A model generated the notes under the pieces. It did no database searches. It was not told the DNA's origin and saw only the letters and a program-made list of their open reading frames with translations. A DNA stretch of 14,252 bases, from contig DGII01000134.1 in the NCBI GenBank assembly GCA_002393095.1, positions 1 through 14,252 on the forward strand, given 5' to 3'. Both the position numbers and the translations under genes were made by a program. Positions 1 through 8,915 of this stretch are shown here, in pieces. How positions within the stretch are numbered: position 1 is the first letter of the stretch; each line of letters begins with the position of its first letter. This stretch comes from Lachnospiraceae bacterium UBA3826. Lineage in GTDB: Bacteria; Bacillota; Clostridia; Lachnospirales; Lachnospiraceae.

Positions 1-424
1 TTACGAAATGTGCCTGCCAAGCAACCTCCATGATGAAACGTACAGCCATTCTTGTATCCTTGTTGGCTCCGCAGAAAGCATCAACAACGAAAAGTCTCTT
101 ACCAGAAAGCTGCTTCTTGGCGAGATCCTTAACCGTATTCCATACTTCCTCACTCATAGGATGGTTATCGTTCTTGTACTCATCCGATGTCCACCATACA
201 GTGTCCTTAGATGTCTCATCCATTACGATATACTTATCTTTAGGTGAACGACCGGTATAGATACCTGTCATTACATTAACAGCGCCGAGTTCTGTCAATG
301 TACCCTTGTCGTAACCTGTAAGCTCGCTCTTCATCTCCTCTTCATATAATGTCTCATATGAAGGATTGTAGATGATCTCTGTAGCGCCTGTGATGCCGTA
401 CTTGCTCAAATCGATGTTTGCCAT
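1..424 (-). CDS. pckA: Phosphoenolpyruvate carboxykinase (ATP), N-terminal part
   Basis: This is the first 141 residues of ATP-dependent PEP carboxykinase; the rest lies beyond the left edge. The enzyme interconverts oxaloacetate + ATP and PEP + CO2 + ADP in the cytosol. In fermenting anaerobes it often runs toward oxaloacetate; which way it runs here is not visible. Two family signatures support the call: the substrate-binding stretch TGRSPKDKYIV (residues about 57-67, with the conserved Arg of GRSPKDK) and DAFCGANKDTR followed by EVAWQAHFV (about 115-141). The nucleotide-binding P-loop and metal ligands would lie in the missing part. The ATG at 422-424 is preceded by AGAGAGGTAACG, an acceptable ribosome-binding site, and the N-terminus has normal length for the family. 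It has its own promoter and is probably unrelated in function to the surface-protein genes upstream. Confidence 0.95.
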   Translation of the reverse strand, partial: MANIDLSKYGITGATEIIYNPSYETLYEEEMKSELTGYDKGTLTELGAVNVMTGIYTGRSPKDKYIVMDETSKDTVWWTSDEYKNDNHPMSEEVWNTVKDLAKKQLSGKRLFVVDAFCGANKDTRMAVRFIMEVAWQAHFV

Positions 425-475
425 TTACGTTACCTCTCTTTGTATAATAAATTAACTTATAAAGTTCCATTGACT

Positions 476-503
476 ATTATACATTATCTTGGCGATTTGT
501 CAC
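476..503 (-). promoter_or_regulatory. Sigma-A type promoter of pckA
   Basis: Read on the minus strand, GTGACA (498-503) and TATAAT (476-481) are separated by 16 bases. The -10 box is perfect and the -35 box matches TTGACA at five of six positions. Transcription should begin near 469, leaving a leader of about 45 bases. The only inverted repeat between this promoter and the upstream gene is a 5-bp stem (523-536) followed by an AT-rich stretch, so a real terminator for the upstream gene is not evident. Confidence 0.65.
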
Positions 504-540
504 TAGCTTTATGAAAAATTTATCAATATCAATTGACTGC

Positions 541-3500
541 TCAGATGATGCTCTTTTTCTTATATATAATTAAGAACAAACCGATACAGGCAGCCATGAA
601 TGCGATAACATATCTTACATTGAGGCTTACATCACCGGTATTCGGTGAATCATCAAGCTTATAATTACGGACAGTCTGACCGTTACGAAGGATCGAACGT
701 CCTGTATCTCCGTCTGTTGCGTATATTCCGAAATGACTTAAGTGATTGGTGGTAAAGCTTATGGACTTGTCTTCTTCATCAACCGTGGCGGCAACCTCCT
801 CAAGCTGTCCGTCTTCATCCACGCATATTACATGATACGTACTGCCCTCCACACCTATAGGTATGGGCATTGTCACAGTAAGCTCGGATTTGCCGAAGCG
901 GGTGATCGGAACCGTCTCGCTCATATCCTTAAGCGTGATATCATATCCTGCGATCTCCGGCGTATTGTCCGCTCCGAAAAGCTCCGCATATAAAGCCTTG
1001 ATCTCCGATGCCACACCGGAGTCCGGAACGATATTAAGAGTTCCGACATTCTCAGTCTCGGTGAATTTAGCCATATATCCGTCTATGGGTATGCCGTTAT
1101 ATACGGTACGGACCTGTGCCGTACTCTCTGTGGAATAAGCCGGATTGGGTGCGGCCTCAATATCATCCAGGCCCTTTATATTATATGTAGAGCCTTGGAT
1201 CGATATGGTCTGCGGCAGAGACTCAAGTATCTCGTCGCTGAATATCCTGTTAGCCCTGACTATCATGTTGCCGGTCTCAGCGCCAACGGCATCAAGCTCT
1301 TTGCTTAGGATGATACCTGAGAAGCCAAGCCCCTTCTCGTCAAGGACGGTACCGGAGAAATCCTCCACACTGCTTGGAACAACAGCAAAAAGTACATTAT
1401 ATAATGCATCCTGTCTGTAAGCATCATTCTCAAGCCTTGCGCTTGTGGTTCCGCTTGAAAGGGCAGGAAGCGTCGCACCGTTGAAGACAACGACCTTGGT
1501 ATTATCCGCCTTACCGGTATCTGTATAGTCAACCGCACGAAGGCCGATGCTCTCCACGCTGCCCGGAACAGTCAGTGCGGATAAGGGGCAGTTCATATAA
1601 GCCCTGTCTCCGATATGGACTACATTGTCGCCTCCCGTTACGCTGGAGAGATTCTTGCATCCTCTGAAAGCATCCTCTCCCACATCCGTAAGGGATGCCG
1701 GCAGACTTACGGAAGTAATTGAGGTATTGTCCATGAATACTCCCGGCGCAATCTTCTTAACGCCCTCCGGAATACTGATGACGGAATCCGAGCCGCCATA
1801 GGCAAGCAATATACCGTCACCGACTATCAGATAATCTCCGCCGGATACATCGCTCTTGAAGTTACTTATAAAAGGCGTATTATCAAAGGCATATCCCTCT
1901 ATATCCGTTACAGTAGAAGGAATACTTACGCTTCCAAGGTCATCACAATGGTAGAAGGCTCCGTACCCGATGTGGGTCACTCCCTCCGGAATGGCTATTG
2001 ATGACAAATTACTTCTGGCAAAAGCAAAATCCCCTATGTCCGTTATATAATCGGGCATTGTATAATCCGACATCTTCCGGCTTGCATAATATGCCTGCAT
2101 AGCAAGCTTGCCGTTAACCTCCGTATATTTAGGCAGATATCCGCCTTTGGCGGAATCATATATAACAGGATTGTCATCATCCACCGTAACACTGTCATTC
2201 TCATTATCAGTTACATCCGGTACACCGTTTACGTAGTTGGTATTAGTAACTACCCCCTGATGTACGGTCACATTGGGATTAAGGAACAGAACCGCTCTTC
2301 CGCCCACCACTATCGTCTTGGCTACTACATCGGAGCCGTCTATAAGAGACAGGGGATCAACCGTAGGCATATAATCTACATTGCTCGGATCGGTGCTTGC
2401 ATCTCTTAAGCCTGTACCCGCCTGAGCAATGGTTATGGGTGATTCCTGATAATCAAGCCCTTCACCGGCAGGGGTGCTCTGTCCGCCATCGGTATTGCCG
2501 TTATTATCTGTCGAAGCATCGCCACCTCTGCTGCTTGCTCCCGAACCGGAATTGCCCTCCGCACCGGGTGTGGCATTCGCGCCTGATGAAGCTCCCACGC
2601 CGGGTGTAGTACTTGCCGCGTCAGTTCCTTCACCTGCAGAACCCGAAGGATTCACAACAGAATCTTCAAGTCCCGGTACAACCACCGTCTTGGTATCACC
2701 GTTCTCGGTATTGGCTATATCGCTATTATCGAAGGTACGGAAGAATTCATACGCTGCAGTCCCCGGATCTGCGATTATATTAAGCTTGGAACAGCCGTCG
2801 AAGGCCGTAGGATCGATATATGTCACAGACGGTGGAATCACAAGATCCACAAGGCTCACACAGTTCTCAAAAGCCTTGGCATCAATAAACTGCACGCTGT
2901 AGGGAATATTAATAGTCTTAAGATTACGGCAGTTAGAGAATGCATAAGCCGGAATCGAGGTAAGGTATGAGGACAGTGATACACTGTCAAGCTTCTCATT
3001 ACCCCAGAAGGAATACTTACTCATATGCTTGACAGAGCTTGGCATCCTGTAGTACGTCGCATCATAACCGCCAAGGTAAGCATACAGCATCTCGCCGTCA
3101 TCATCATATAAGCCGCCACCAAGCATGGTGAAATCATCATTATTACGGCTTATACTTATGCTCGCAAGTTTATTGCAGCCTGCGAACACGCCATATCCCA
3201 TCTCTTCCACATTGCCGCCGAGGTATACGCTTGTAAGCTTATTATCGCCTGCGAAAGCGGCCGTATCTATCTTCTCAAGTTCATCATGAGTCGTAACCGA
3301 ATAAAGATACGGACAATTGGCAAAAGCTCCGTGCTCTATAGACTTGGTATTGATACCGGTATCCACCTGGGCAATATTCTGATTGCCTGCGAAGGCTTCC
3401 TCTCCTATCCTTTTGACCGAACTGGGAACAGACACAGTGAATGCTGTGCCTTCATACTTATCAAGAGAATCATGATCCATCTGGAATTCATCAACAATCG

Positions 3501-3594
3501 CGGCGTTAATCGCACCTGCCGGAATCGTAGCTATAAGTACCGCAGATATGAGGAAAGCGATACCGATGCCTTTAATAATATACTTCTTCTTCAT
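541..3594 (-). CDS. BspA-type leucine-rich repeat surface protein with SPNTG sorting signal
   Basis: A secreted, wall-anchored protein of 1017 residues. Residues 1-31 form a signal peptide (MKKK, then a hydrophobic core ending near AGAINA). LRR_5/BspA-type repeats of the form IPxxVxxIgxxAFxxCxxL fill about 52-290 and 505-695. In both blocks one repeat is replaced by the variant GLYDDDGEMLYAYLGG-type insert (about 158-178 and 588-603). A low-complexity Ser/Gly/Thr/Asn linker spans about 312-378. Residues about 862-960 form a beta-rich module containing VTMPIP, shared with the upstream gene product. The C-terminus has SPNTGD (983-988), a hydrophobic segment (about 993-1010) and YKKK, a sortase signal of the SPxTG type rather than LPxTG. 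Proteins with such repeats are often adhesins; the ligand is unknown. The ribosome-binding site is weak (AAGAGA), consistent with co-transcription or coupling with the gene 60 bases upstream. Confidence 0.9.
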   Translation of the reverse strand: MKKKYIIKGIGIAFLISAVLIATIPAGAINAAIVDEFQMDHDSLDKYEGTAFTVSVPSSVKRIGEEAFAGNQNIAQVDTGINTKSIEHGAFANCPYLYSVTTHDELEKIDTAAFAGDNKLTSVYLGGNVEEMGYGVFAGCNKLASISISRNNDDFTMLGGGLYDDDGEMLYAYLGGYDATYYRMPSSVKHMSKYSFWGNEKLDSVSLSSYLTSIPAYAFSNCRNLKTINIPYSVQFIDAKAFENCVSLVDLVIPPSVTYIDPTAFDGCSKLNIIADPGTAAYEFFRTFDNSDIANTENGDTKTVVVPGLEDSVVNPSGSAGEGTDAASTTPGVGASSGANATPGAEGNSGSGASSRGGDASTDNNGNTDGGQSTPAGEGLDYQESPITIAQAGTGLRDASTDPSNVDYMPTVDPLSLIDGSDVVAKTIVVGGRAVLFLNPNVTVHQGVVTNTNYVNGVPDVTDNENDSVTVDDDNPVIYDSAKGGYLPKYTEVNGKLAMQAYYASRKMSDYTMPDYITDIGDFAFARSNLSSIAIPEGVTHIGYGAFYHCDDLGSVSIPSTVTDIEGYAFDNTPFISNFKSDVSGGDYLIVGDGILLAYGGSDSVISIPEGVKKIAPGVFMDNTSITSVSLPASLTDVGEDAFRGCKNLSSVTGGDNVVHIGDRAYMNCPLSALTVPGSVESIGLRAVDYTDTGKADNTKVVVFNGATLPALSSGTTSARLENDAYRQDALYNVLFAVVPSSVEDFSGTVLDEKGLGFSGIILSKELDAVGAETGNMIVRANRIFSDEILESLPQTISIQGSTYNIKGLDDIEAAPNPAYSTESTAQVRTVYNGIPIDGYMAKFTETENVGTLNIVPDSGVASEIKALYAELFGADNTPEIAGYDITLKDMSETVPITRFGKSELTVTMPIPIGVEGSTYHVICVDEDGQLEEVAATVDEEDKSISFTTNHLSHFGIYATDGDTGRSILRNGQTVRNYKLDDSPNTGDVSLNVRYVIAFMAACIGLFLIIYKKKSII

Positions 3595-3609
3595 AGTCTC
3601 TTATTAACA

Positions 3610-3641
3610 GGAGTCACCCCATGGGAATATGGGATGACTCC
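3610..3641 (-). terminator. Intercistronic hairpin, possible terminator or RNA-stabilising stem
   Basis: A 13-bp stem with a 6-base loop lies in the 60-base gap between the two LRR genes. In minus-strand RNA the single non-Watson-Crick position is a U-G wobble. On the plus strand it would be a C-A mismatch, so the structure fits minus-strand RNA. No U-tract follows (TGTTAATAAG), so it is a poor intrinsic terminator. It may lower expression of the downstream gene or protect the 3' end of the upstream message. Confidence 0.55.
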
Positions 3642-3654
3642 CTTATATCTGATA

Positions 3655-6600
3655 TCATGCCTTAGACGGGATCGTTACCTTGTCTTTCTTAAGGAATAAG
3701 AATAATGACATCGCGGCAAGTGCTATGGTCACGAACCACTTCGGATGGATGAGATCTCCTGTCTTGGGCGAGGCATCCATATAGCCAACCTGAAGGTTGT
3801 TGGTGTCCACATATATCGTATAGGGCGAGAAGTGCGTAGCGGTAAAGCTTACACAAGGCACACCGTCTACTGTCGTGAACTTGCATGCAAGATCCTCAAG
3901 CTGCGTACCGTTGACTACTGCTCCAACCTTGTTATTGCCCGCATACTGACGAAGAGCATCAGGTATGGGCATTGTCACATTGACCTTAAGTCCTGTGGTA
4001 TCCGTGATCTTGTTGGTTCCGGTTGCATCATAGAGACTTATGTCCATCGCAAAGTACTTAATGGGTGTCATGTCTCCGTACTTATTAGCCAAAGCCGTAG
4101 CTACCTGATTAGCTGCATCGGCACTCTCAGTGATCTTCACTACGAAGCTGTCAGTAGATCCGCTCACTGATGCATAAGCCTTATCTACATCCGATATACC
4201 CGGCTTGGTGATATCCACTCTCGTGCTACTTCCGGTTCCTGCCGCAGGCGATCCGTTGGTGCCTGTACGCGAATACGTACCTGTAGAGCTGGCCTTCGTT
4301 CCCGAACCGCTTCCGGATGAAGGAGTATTGTTTGTACCTGCATCCTTATAGGTAGCGGTTATTATAGTCTCTCCGGCTGCTGTTGTCACGGTCGTAGCCT
4401 TACTTGTAGAGCTGTATACTGTCGCAGCCGCTCCGGTTACCACCCACTTATCGAACACCTTACCGGCCGGAGCATCGATAGCCTCAATTATAACCTTGGT
4501 TTTCTCAGGATACTGTCCCGAACCGCTACCATATACTACTGTAAGTGTATACTTCGTAGATGATGATGAACTGCTCTTGGTAGTGCTTCCCGCTGAGCTG
4601 GTATTCTTGGCTGCATCCGTTGCTGCAGCCTGGGTAGGATTGACCACACCATTCGTCACACCGGGAGTTGTATTGGAATTAGGCTCATACATAGCAATCA
4701 CGAACGTATCCTCATGAATACCGCGCAGTGACTTGCTCCATCCGACAAATGTGTATCCCTCACGAACAGGAATATCCGATTTCTCCGGTTCAACCGCAGT
4801 ACCGCCGTCCTCTACCTCCACCTTGCTAATTATCTCAGTACCATCATAATTATAGAATGTAACGGTCCACTTCTCACCGATGTACTTAAGCTCAGCCGCA
4901 ACCTTATTTTTTCCGAGTCTCTGTGATGGCTTCTCGGAAGCTGAACCTCTGTAAATCTCGTATATAGGTGTCTCTGCGGATGTGATATCACCGAATGCAT
5001 CCGGTGACAGATACACCTCCTTACTCTCTGCCTTGACATGTATTCCGGGATCTTTGCCGAAGGCATTATCCTCGATATCTTCATCTACAGTTGTAGGCAG
5101 ATCTACTTCTCTTAAGTTATCGCAATCATAGAAGCAATACTTAGGTATTGTATCTGCCTGAATACCCTCAAGTTCAACGAATGTAATGACATCACAATCG
5201 CTGAATGCACCCTCGGCTATCTCATCAACATTATCTATGCTTGGATCATTGGCATTATTAACAGTTCTTGAACCAACTGTATCGCCTCGTCCGGGGAACA
5301 CCTCTACTATCTTCTTATTGCCGTTATCCTTATTCTCATAGAGGATACCGTTCTCAGCAACATACTTACTTGTTCCGCTACCAAGGGATGCAAGATCCGT
5401 ACAATCTGCTATGGGTAAAGCACCGACATCCTCCATGTTATCGCCGAGCGCAAGCATCTGAAGCTTCTCGCAGTTATAGAATGCAAGATCAGGAAGATAT
5501 TCCACATCATTCATAACGATAGCTTCTACATAATCATTACCTATAGGATTGGTCTCTTTATTGCTGCCCTCATATGGAAGCGTTGCCGTATTCCCCGCGG
5601 TGACCTTTTTCCCAAAAAGACTCATGTAATACTCATCTGCATCTCCATAGGTATAAGTATTATCCGTATCACCGAAATACCCGTTGAATAATCCATATTC
5701 TTTGTATGTATCAAAATACTTCAACCCTGCTTTATTGCCATCCGCATCTGTAGCCGTCAAAGGATCAAGATATACCTGAACATTCTTATTATTGTTATAG
5801 CTTGTCGGATTAGCGGAAGCGGTTCCGGACTCCGATGTTCCGTCAATATATCCCTTGACATCAATTGACTTAATACCTTCCGGTATATTGATCGTCTTGG
5901 TCGCATTAATAATATCCTGCTCGACATTAGAAGGATTAGGATTAGAAAGAATCGCAGGATCAATGTCTTCATAATGAGGATAATCAACCAAAGTCGGCAG
6001 ACCATTCTTATTATCAAGTATAACAGTTAAATTACTTGGTGAATTTGTCTTATAGCAAACTCTGATACCCTGTGCAGGATCAACATAATTATCTTTCTGC
6101 ATTGACCACGCAAAAGGTCCGTAGTCCGGTCCAATCTCACCGAATACCGTCAATTTATCACTGCCGGTCGCAAAAGCATCCGTGCCGATTTTTTCAAGAG
6201 TAAAGTCTGTCAAAGAACCCGGTGTATCAAAATGAATCTCGGTAAGCTTAGGACACTCACTGAATGCACCCGATCCAACCGACTCAATATTCTCGCCTAT
6301 GGTAACTTTTCTAAGTTCATCACAATTATTGAAAGCCGTATTGCCGATTGAATGAACACCATCGCCAAGGTCTACAAAGGTTATTGCGTCAAAATTCTGG
6401 AATACATTATCCTCAATCGTCGCAATTCCGTTACCATCTTCTATCTTTACTCCGGTTACATTCTTTTTGATATCATCATCAAAACAGTTAGAATCAATGG
6501 CATTGATTGTAATACCGGCAACAGAACTCGGTATAATAAGATCCACATCTTTATCAGCATCGGCAGTACCCGGAACATATGTACAGTTGACAAGCTTTCC

Positions 6601-8598
6601 TGTTGCATCAATACCCTGAATCAATCCGTCACTGGCTATCTCATATGTGGCAGGATTAGCTTCATTGTCATCCTTATAATACATGTATGTAACCGGCAAT
6701 CCGTTAGGAGTATTATTAGCTACATCCATTCCGGCACGCCATGTGCATTGTCTTGGAGCAGCATAATCCGAGCCGTTCTTCTCCGGTCCATATACATAAA
6801 AATCCGGATTTACAACATCATAGAACATCGTAGGATCATATGTCATTCCATTAGTACCGGCAGGGAATTGGAACATACCGAGATTGGTACAACCGGCAAC
6901 CAATGTATCAGGTACATCCGGCGTACCCGCTCCCGTATCAATATTATAACTACCGTCAGAGCGAAGTCCTGATGACAAAATCACATTCTTCAGAGCCTGC
7001 CTGTTGGCAAGTGTGAATTCGCCAAGATTCACTCCCTTGGTGATGTAATCAGGATACTTGAAGTCAGTGAGCTTATCCTTGCCGATTAACGAGGTATCAG
7101 TTATAGCAAAAGCATAGTCACCGATCTGACTTATATTACGGTTGCCGAAATCAACCGAATTAAGAACTTCCAGATCACAAAATGCAGCCTTACCGATAGT
7201 GGTTGGATTGGTTCCCTCGGCCTCAAACACAACGGAGGATAATCTTGTGCAATTATAAAAAGCTCCGTCCTCAACGGTTATCAGAGACTCCGGTATGCTT
7301 ATAGAATCAATCTTGGTACCGGCAAAGGATTCTTTTCCGATTGATTGTACTCCTGAAAGATCCGCAGAAGTCAAGTTCTGACAATTGTAGAACGATTGAT
7401 TACCGACTTTAGCATTACCGCCAAATGCAATTGATGAAAGCACATTACTTCCGCTAAATGCTCTATCGCATATAAACTGTATATTACCGCCAAGAGTAAC
7501 ATTGGTAATATTAACAACACCTTCCAAGGCATTTTCAGCAATACCGATAAGCTGAATGAACTTCATGACAACATAGCCCTGACTATCGGTATAAAAAATG
7601 TGATTATAATTGGTACTGGGAGTAAATTGCTTCTGAGCCGGCAACGTATCTGATGCGAATATATATATCTGCTCCGTTCCGTCTCTGTCTCCCGCACTGT
7701 TATACTTATATCTCGTCGTCGGTTCAAGTCTAAGACCATAACTCTTACCGTTACCAAATATCTTATCGCAAAGATATCTTTGCTGTTCATCAACGGAATC
7801 ATAATCAGGGTTGTCTAACAAGCTTCTTGTAATGGATGCCGGAATGGTTGGTGACTCTCCGGCTGCAATAGCATTTTTATAAGCTGTATACTTATTGGTA
7901 TAATCCAACAGATCTGACGGAAAATATGTATTAAAGAATGTGTAAACAGGATTGGAGCTGGACCATCCATCAGGATCACCGTCAAGCGTATATTGAATTC
8001 CAAGCTTTTCAACAGACGCTGTCTGAGTATCGTCGCCCAAATGTATCTCTACACTTATATTCTTATTTGTATTATATTCCGCTGTGGGATAAACCGTACA
8101 TGAGCCATAGGATACGGATGTATCTGTTAATCCTTCAAAAGAATTAAGACCTATGTATACATAATCCGAGAAAAGCAAGCTTGAGCTCAAATCAAGTTCG
8201 CCCTTGGAGAAATTGTTATTATAGCTTGTAATAAAAGCATTAGGGAAAATGGCATCAGTTGCACCACTACCCTGACTCTTGTATTCAAATTGCCAGTCGA
8301 GATATGTTACACCGCCCTGCTGATTTAATGTATATGTCTTGCCCGAATTGGAAAGAGAGCCATAACCGGCACTTGCCATCGTAAGATTATCGCTGGCAGC
8401 TGCAGTTGTAATGCCAAGGCTATCATATGTCGCAACAGGATCAGCAGACGGTGAATACGCCTCAATATCCGGCACGGGTATCGCCGCAACAGTTATCGCA
8501 GATACCATACATAATGCTCCGATCGTTCGGCGCACTGTACGTTTCATTCTCCTATTCGATGTTTTTGCACTAGCTCTTTTTTTTACGCTTTTTGCCAT
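3655..8598 (-). CDS. Giant BspA-type LRR / InlB-repeat surface protein with SPKTG sorting signal
   Basis: A 1647-residue wall-anchored protein. A long basic N-region leads into a signal peptide core (about 26-47, ending AIPVPDIEA). Residues about 70-345 match no family I recognise. LRR_5-like repeats (sIgxxAFxxCxxL) occupy about 355-520, 690-810 and 1030-1205, separated by divergent stretches. An InlB B-repeat/Listeria-Bacteroides repeat lies at about 1244-1305 (WTVTFYNYDGT ... GYTFVGW). A second, divergent repeat (about 1350-1418) sits between Ser/Thr/Gly-rich linkers. The module at about 1495-1597 (VTMPIP) is shared with the downstream protein. The C-terminus has SPKTGD (1610-1615), a hydrophobic segment and KKDK. 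GAGGAG six bases before the ATG fixes the start. An internal Met18 has a GGAG only one or two bases away and is less likely. Such architecture suggests an adhesin or polymer-binding protein; the ligand is unknown. Confidence 0.9.
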   Translation of the reverse strand: MAKSVKKRASAKTSNRRMKRTVRRTIGALCMVSAITVAAIPVPDIEAYSPSADPVATYDSLGITTAAASDNLTMASAGYGSLSNSGKTYTLNQQGGVTYLDWQFEYKSQGSGATDAIFPNAFITSYNNNFSKGELDLSSSLLFSDYVYIGLNSFEGLTDTSVSYGSCTVYPTAEYNTNKNISVEIHLGDDTQTASVEKLGIQYTLDGDPDGWSSSNPVYTFFNTYFPSDLLDYTNKYTAYKNAIAAGESPTIPASITRSLLDNPDYDSVDEQQRYLCDKIFGNGKSYGLRLEPTTRYKYNSAGDRDGTEQIYIFASDTLPAQKQFTPSTNYNHIFYTDSQGYVVMKFIQLIGIAENALEGVVNITNVTLGGNIQFICDRAFSGSNVLSSIAFGGNAKVGNQSFYNCQNLTSADLSGVQSIGKESFAGTKIDSISIPESLITVEDGAFYNCTRLSSVVFEAEGTNPTTIGKAAFCDLEVLNSVDFGNRNISQIGDYAFAITDTSLIGKDKLTDFKYPDYITKGVNLGEFTLANRQALKNVILSSGLRSDGSYNIDTGAGTPDVPDTLVAGCTNLGMFQFPAGTNGMTYDPTMFYDVVNPDFYVYGPEKNGSDYAAPRQCTWRAGMDVANNTPNGLPVTYMYYKDDNEANPATYEIASDGLIQGIDATGKLVNCTYVPGTADADKDVDLIIPSSVAGITINAIDSNCFDDDIKKNVTGVKIEDGNGIATIEDNVFQNFDAITFVDLGDGVHSIGNTAFNNCDELRKVTIGENIESVGSGAFSECPKLTEIHFDTPGSLTDFTLEKIGTDAFATGSDKLTVFGEIGPDYGPFAWSMQKDNYVDPAQGIRVCYKTNSPSNLTVILDNKNGLPTLVDYPHYEDIDPAILSNPNPSNVEQDIINATKTINIPEGIKSIDVKGYIDGTSESGTASANPTSYNNNKNVQVYLDPLTATDADGNKAGLKYFDTYKEYGLFNGYFGDTDNTYTYGDADEYYMSLFGKKVTAGNTATLPYEGSNKETNPIGNDYVEAIVMNDVEYLPDLAFYNCEKLQMLALGDNMEDVGALPIADCTDLASLGSGTSKYVAENGILYENKDNGNKKIVEVFPGRGDTVGSRTVNNANDPSIDNVDEIAEGAFSDCDVITFVELEGIQADTIPKYCFYDCDNLREVDLPTTVDEDIEDNAFGKDPGIHVKAESKEVYLSPDAFGDITSAETPIYEIYRGSASEKPSQRLGKNKVAAELKYIGEKWTVTFYNYDGTEIISKVEVEDGGTAVEPEKSDIPVREGYTFVGWSKSLRGIHEDTFVIAMYEPNSNTTPGVTNGVVNPTQAAATDAAKNTSSAGSTTKSSSSSSTKYTLTVVYGSGSGQYPEKTKVIIEAIDAPAGKVFDKWVVTGAAATVYSSTSKATTVTTAAGETIITATYKDAGTNNTPSSGSGSGTKASSTGTYSRTGTNGSPAAGTGSSTRVDITKPGISDVDKAYASVSGSTDSFVVKITESADAANQVATALANKYGDMTPIKYFAMDISLYDATGTNKITDTTGLKVNVTMPIPDALRQYAGNNKVGAVVNGTQLEDLACKFTTVDGVPCVSFTATHFSPYTIYVDTNNLQVGYMDASPKTGDLIHPKWFVTIALAAMSLFLFLKKDKVTIPSKA

Positions 8599-8860
8599 TT
8601 CATTCTCCTCAGAATTACTATTTAATAATTAACGGCTTAGCCTTTCATAAGCTCTTTCAAGACGAACCTTGTTTTCTTTACATCTATGGTATACCTGTAT
8701 GATTCCGGAATATATCTAAGGTCTCTAAGTATACACTCCTTATACATTTATCGGCATTTTGCCGCATTTATTAAAGGGCATAATCCACCCTTTGCATAAA
8801 AATCCAGATTACATAAAATATTTTACTATATATTGGTGATTTTGCAAGCCCTAAACACAA
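8599..8860 (-). promoter_or_regulatory. Long untranslated leader of the giant LRR gene
   Basis: This stretch holds no gene. Read on the minus strand it contains two small hairpins, AAAGGG/CCCTTT (8773-8793) and CGGCA/TGCCG (8752-8764). These are followed by the palindromes TTCCGGAA and GGTATACC and a CAAG/CTTG stem near 8660. If the promoter at 8820-8847 is right, the leader is over 200 bases. I could not match it to a known riboswitch class, and no U-tract-backed attenuator is apparent. Regulation at the RNA level is possible but unproven. Confidence 0.35.
8820..8847 (-). promoter_or_regulatory. Candidate promoter of the LRR gene pair
   Basis: On the minus strand TTGCAA (8842-8847) and TAAAAT (8820-8825) are 16 bases apart. 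The -10 has five of six consensus bases and the -35 four. It sits immediately after the terminator of the nuclease gene, where a new transcription unit should begin. Other AT-rich -10-like boxes occur closer to the gene, so this assignment is tentative. Confidence 0.4.
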
Positions 8861-8890
8861 AATAAAGTGGTCAATCCTGACCACTTTATT
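8861..8890 (-). terminator. Intrinsic terminator of the Rpn gene
   Basis: A perfect 13-bp stem (AATAAAGTGGTCA and its complement) with the 4-base loop ATCC. In minus-strand RNA it is followed by a U-rich tail (TTTTGTGTTT), counting the end of the stem. It lies 25 bases beyond the Rpn stop codon. The same stem recurs at 10289-10327. Confidence 0.85.
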
Positions 8891-8915
8891 CATCCAATAA
8901 ATAATAGATTCTAAT
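8879..8915. repeat. Direct repeat copy 1, left end of the XRE-Rpn cassette
   Basis: These 37 bases match 10316-10352 in the same orientation at 34 of 37 positions; the first 17 (GACCACTTTATTCATCC) are identical. The match begins in the terminator stem and stops at the first base of the Rpn stop codon. The similarity continues into the other stem arm on the outer side, with different loop lengths (4 versus 15 bases). Confidence 0.85.

Noticed and set aside
8..260. Short plus-strand open frames opposite pckA
   Set aside because: They lie antisense to a clearly conserved enzyme and have no homology features.
523..536. 5-bp inverted repeat after the 1017-residue LRR gene as a terminator
   Set aside because: The stem is short and AT-rich, with only a partial U-run further on. 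It is too weak to call.
6352..6972. 206-codon plus-strand open frame inside the giant LRR gene
   Set aside because: It is antisense to strongly patterned LRR coding sequence. Its composition (many Ile, Arg, Tyr, Ser) looks like a reverse-complement shadow and no family features are visible.
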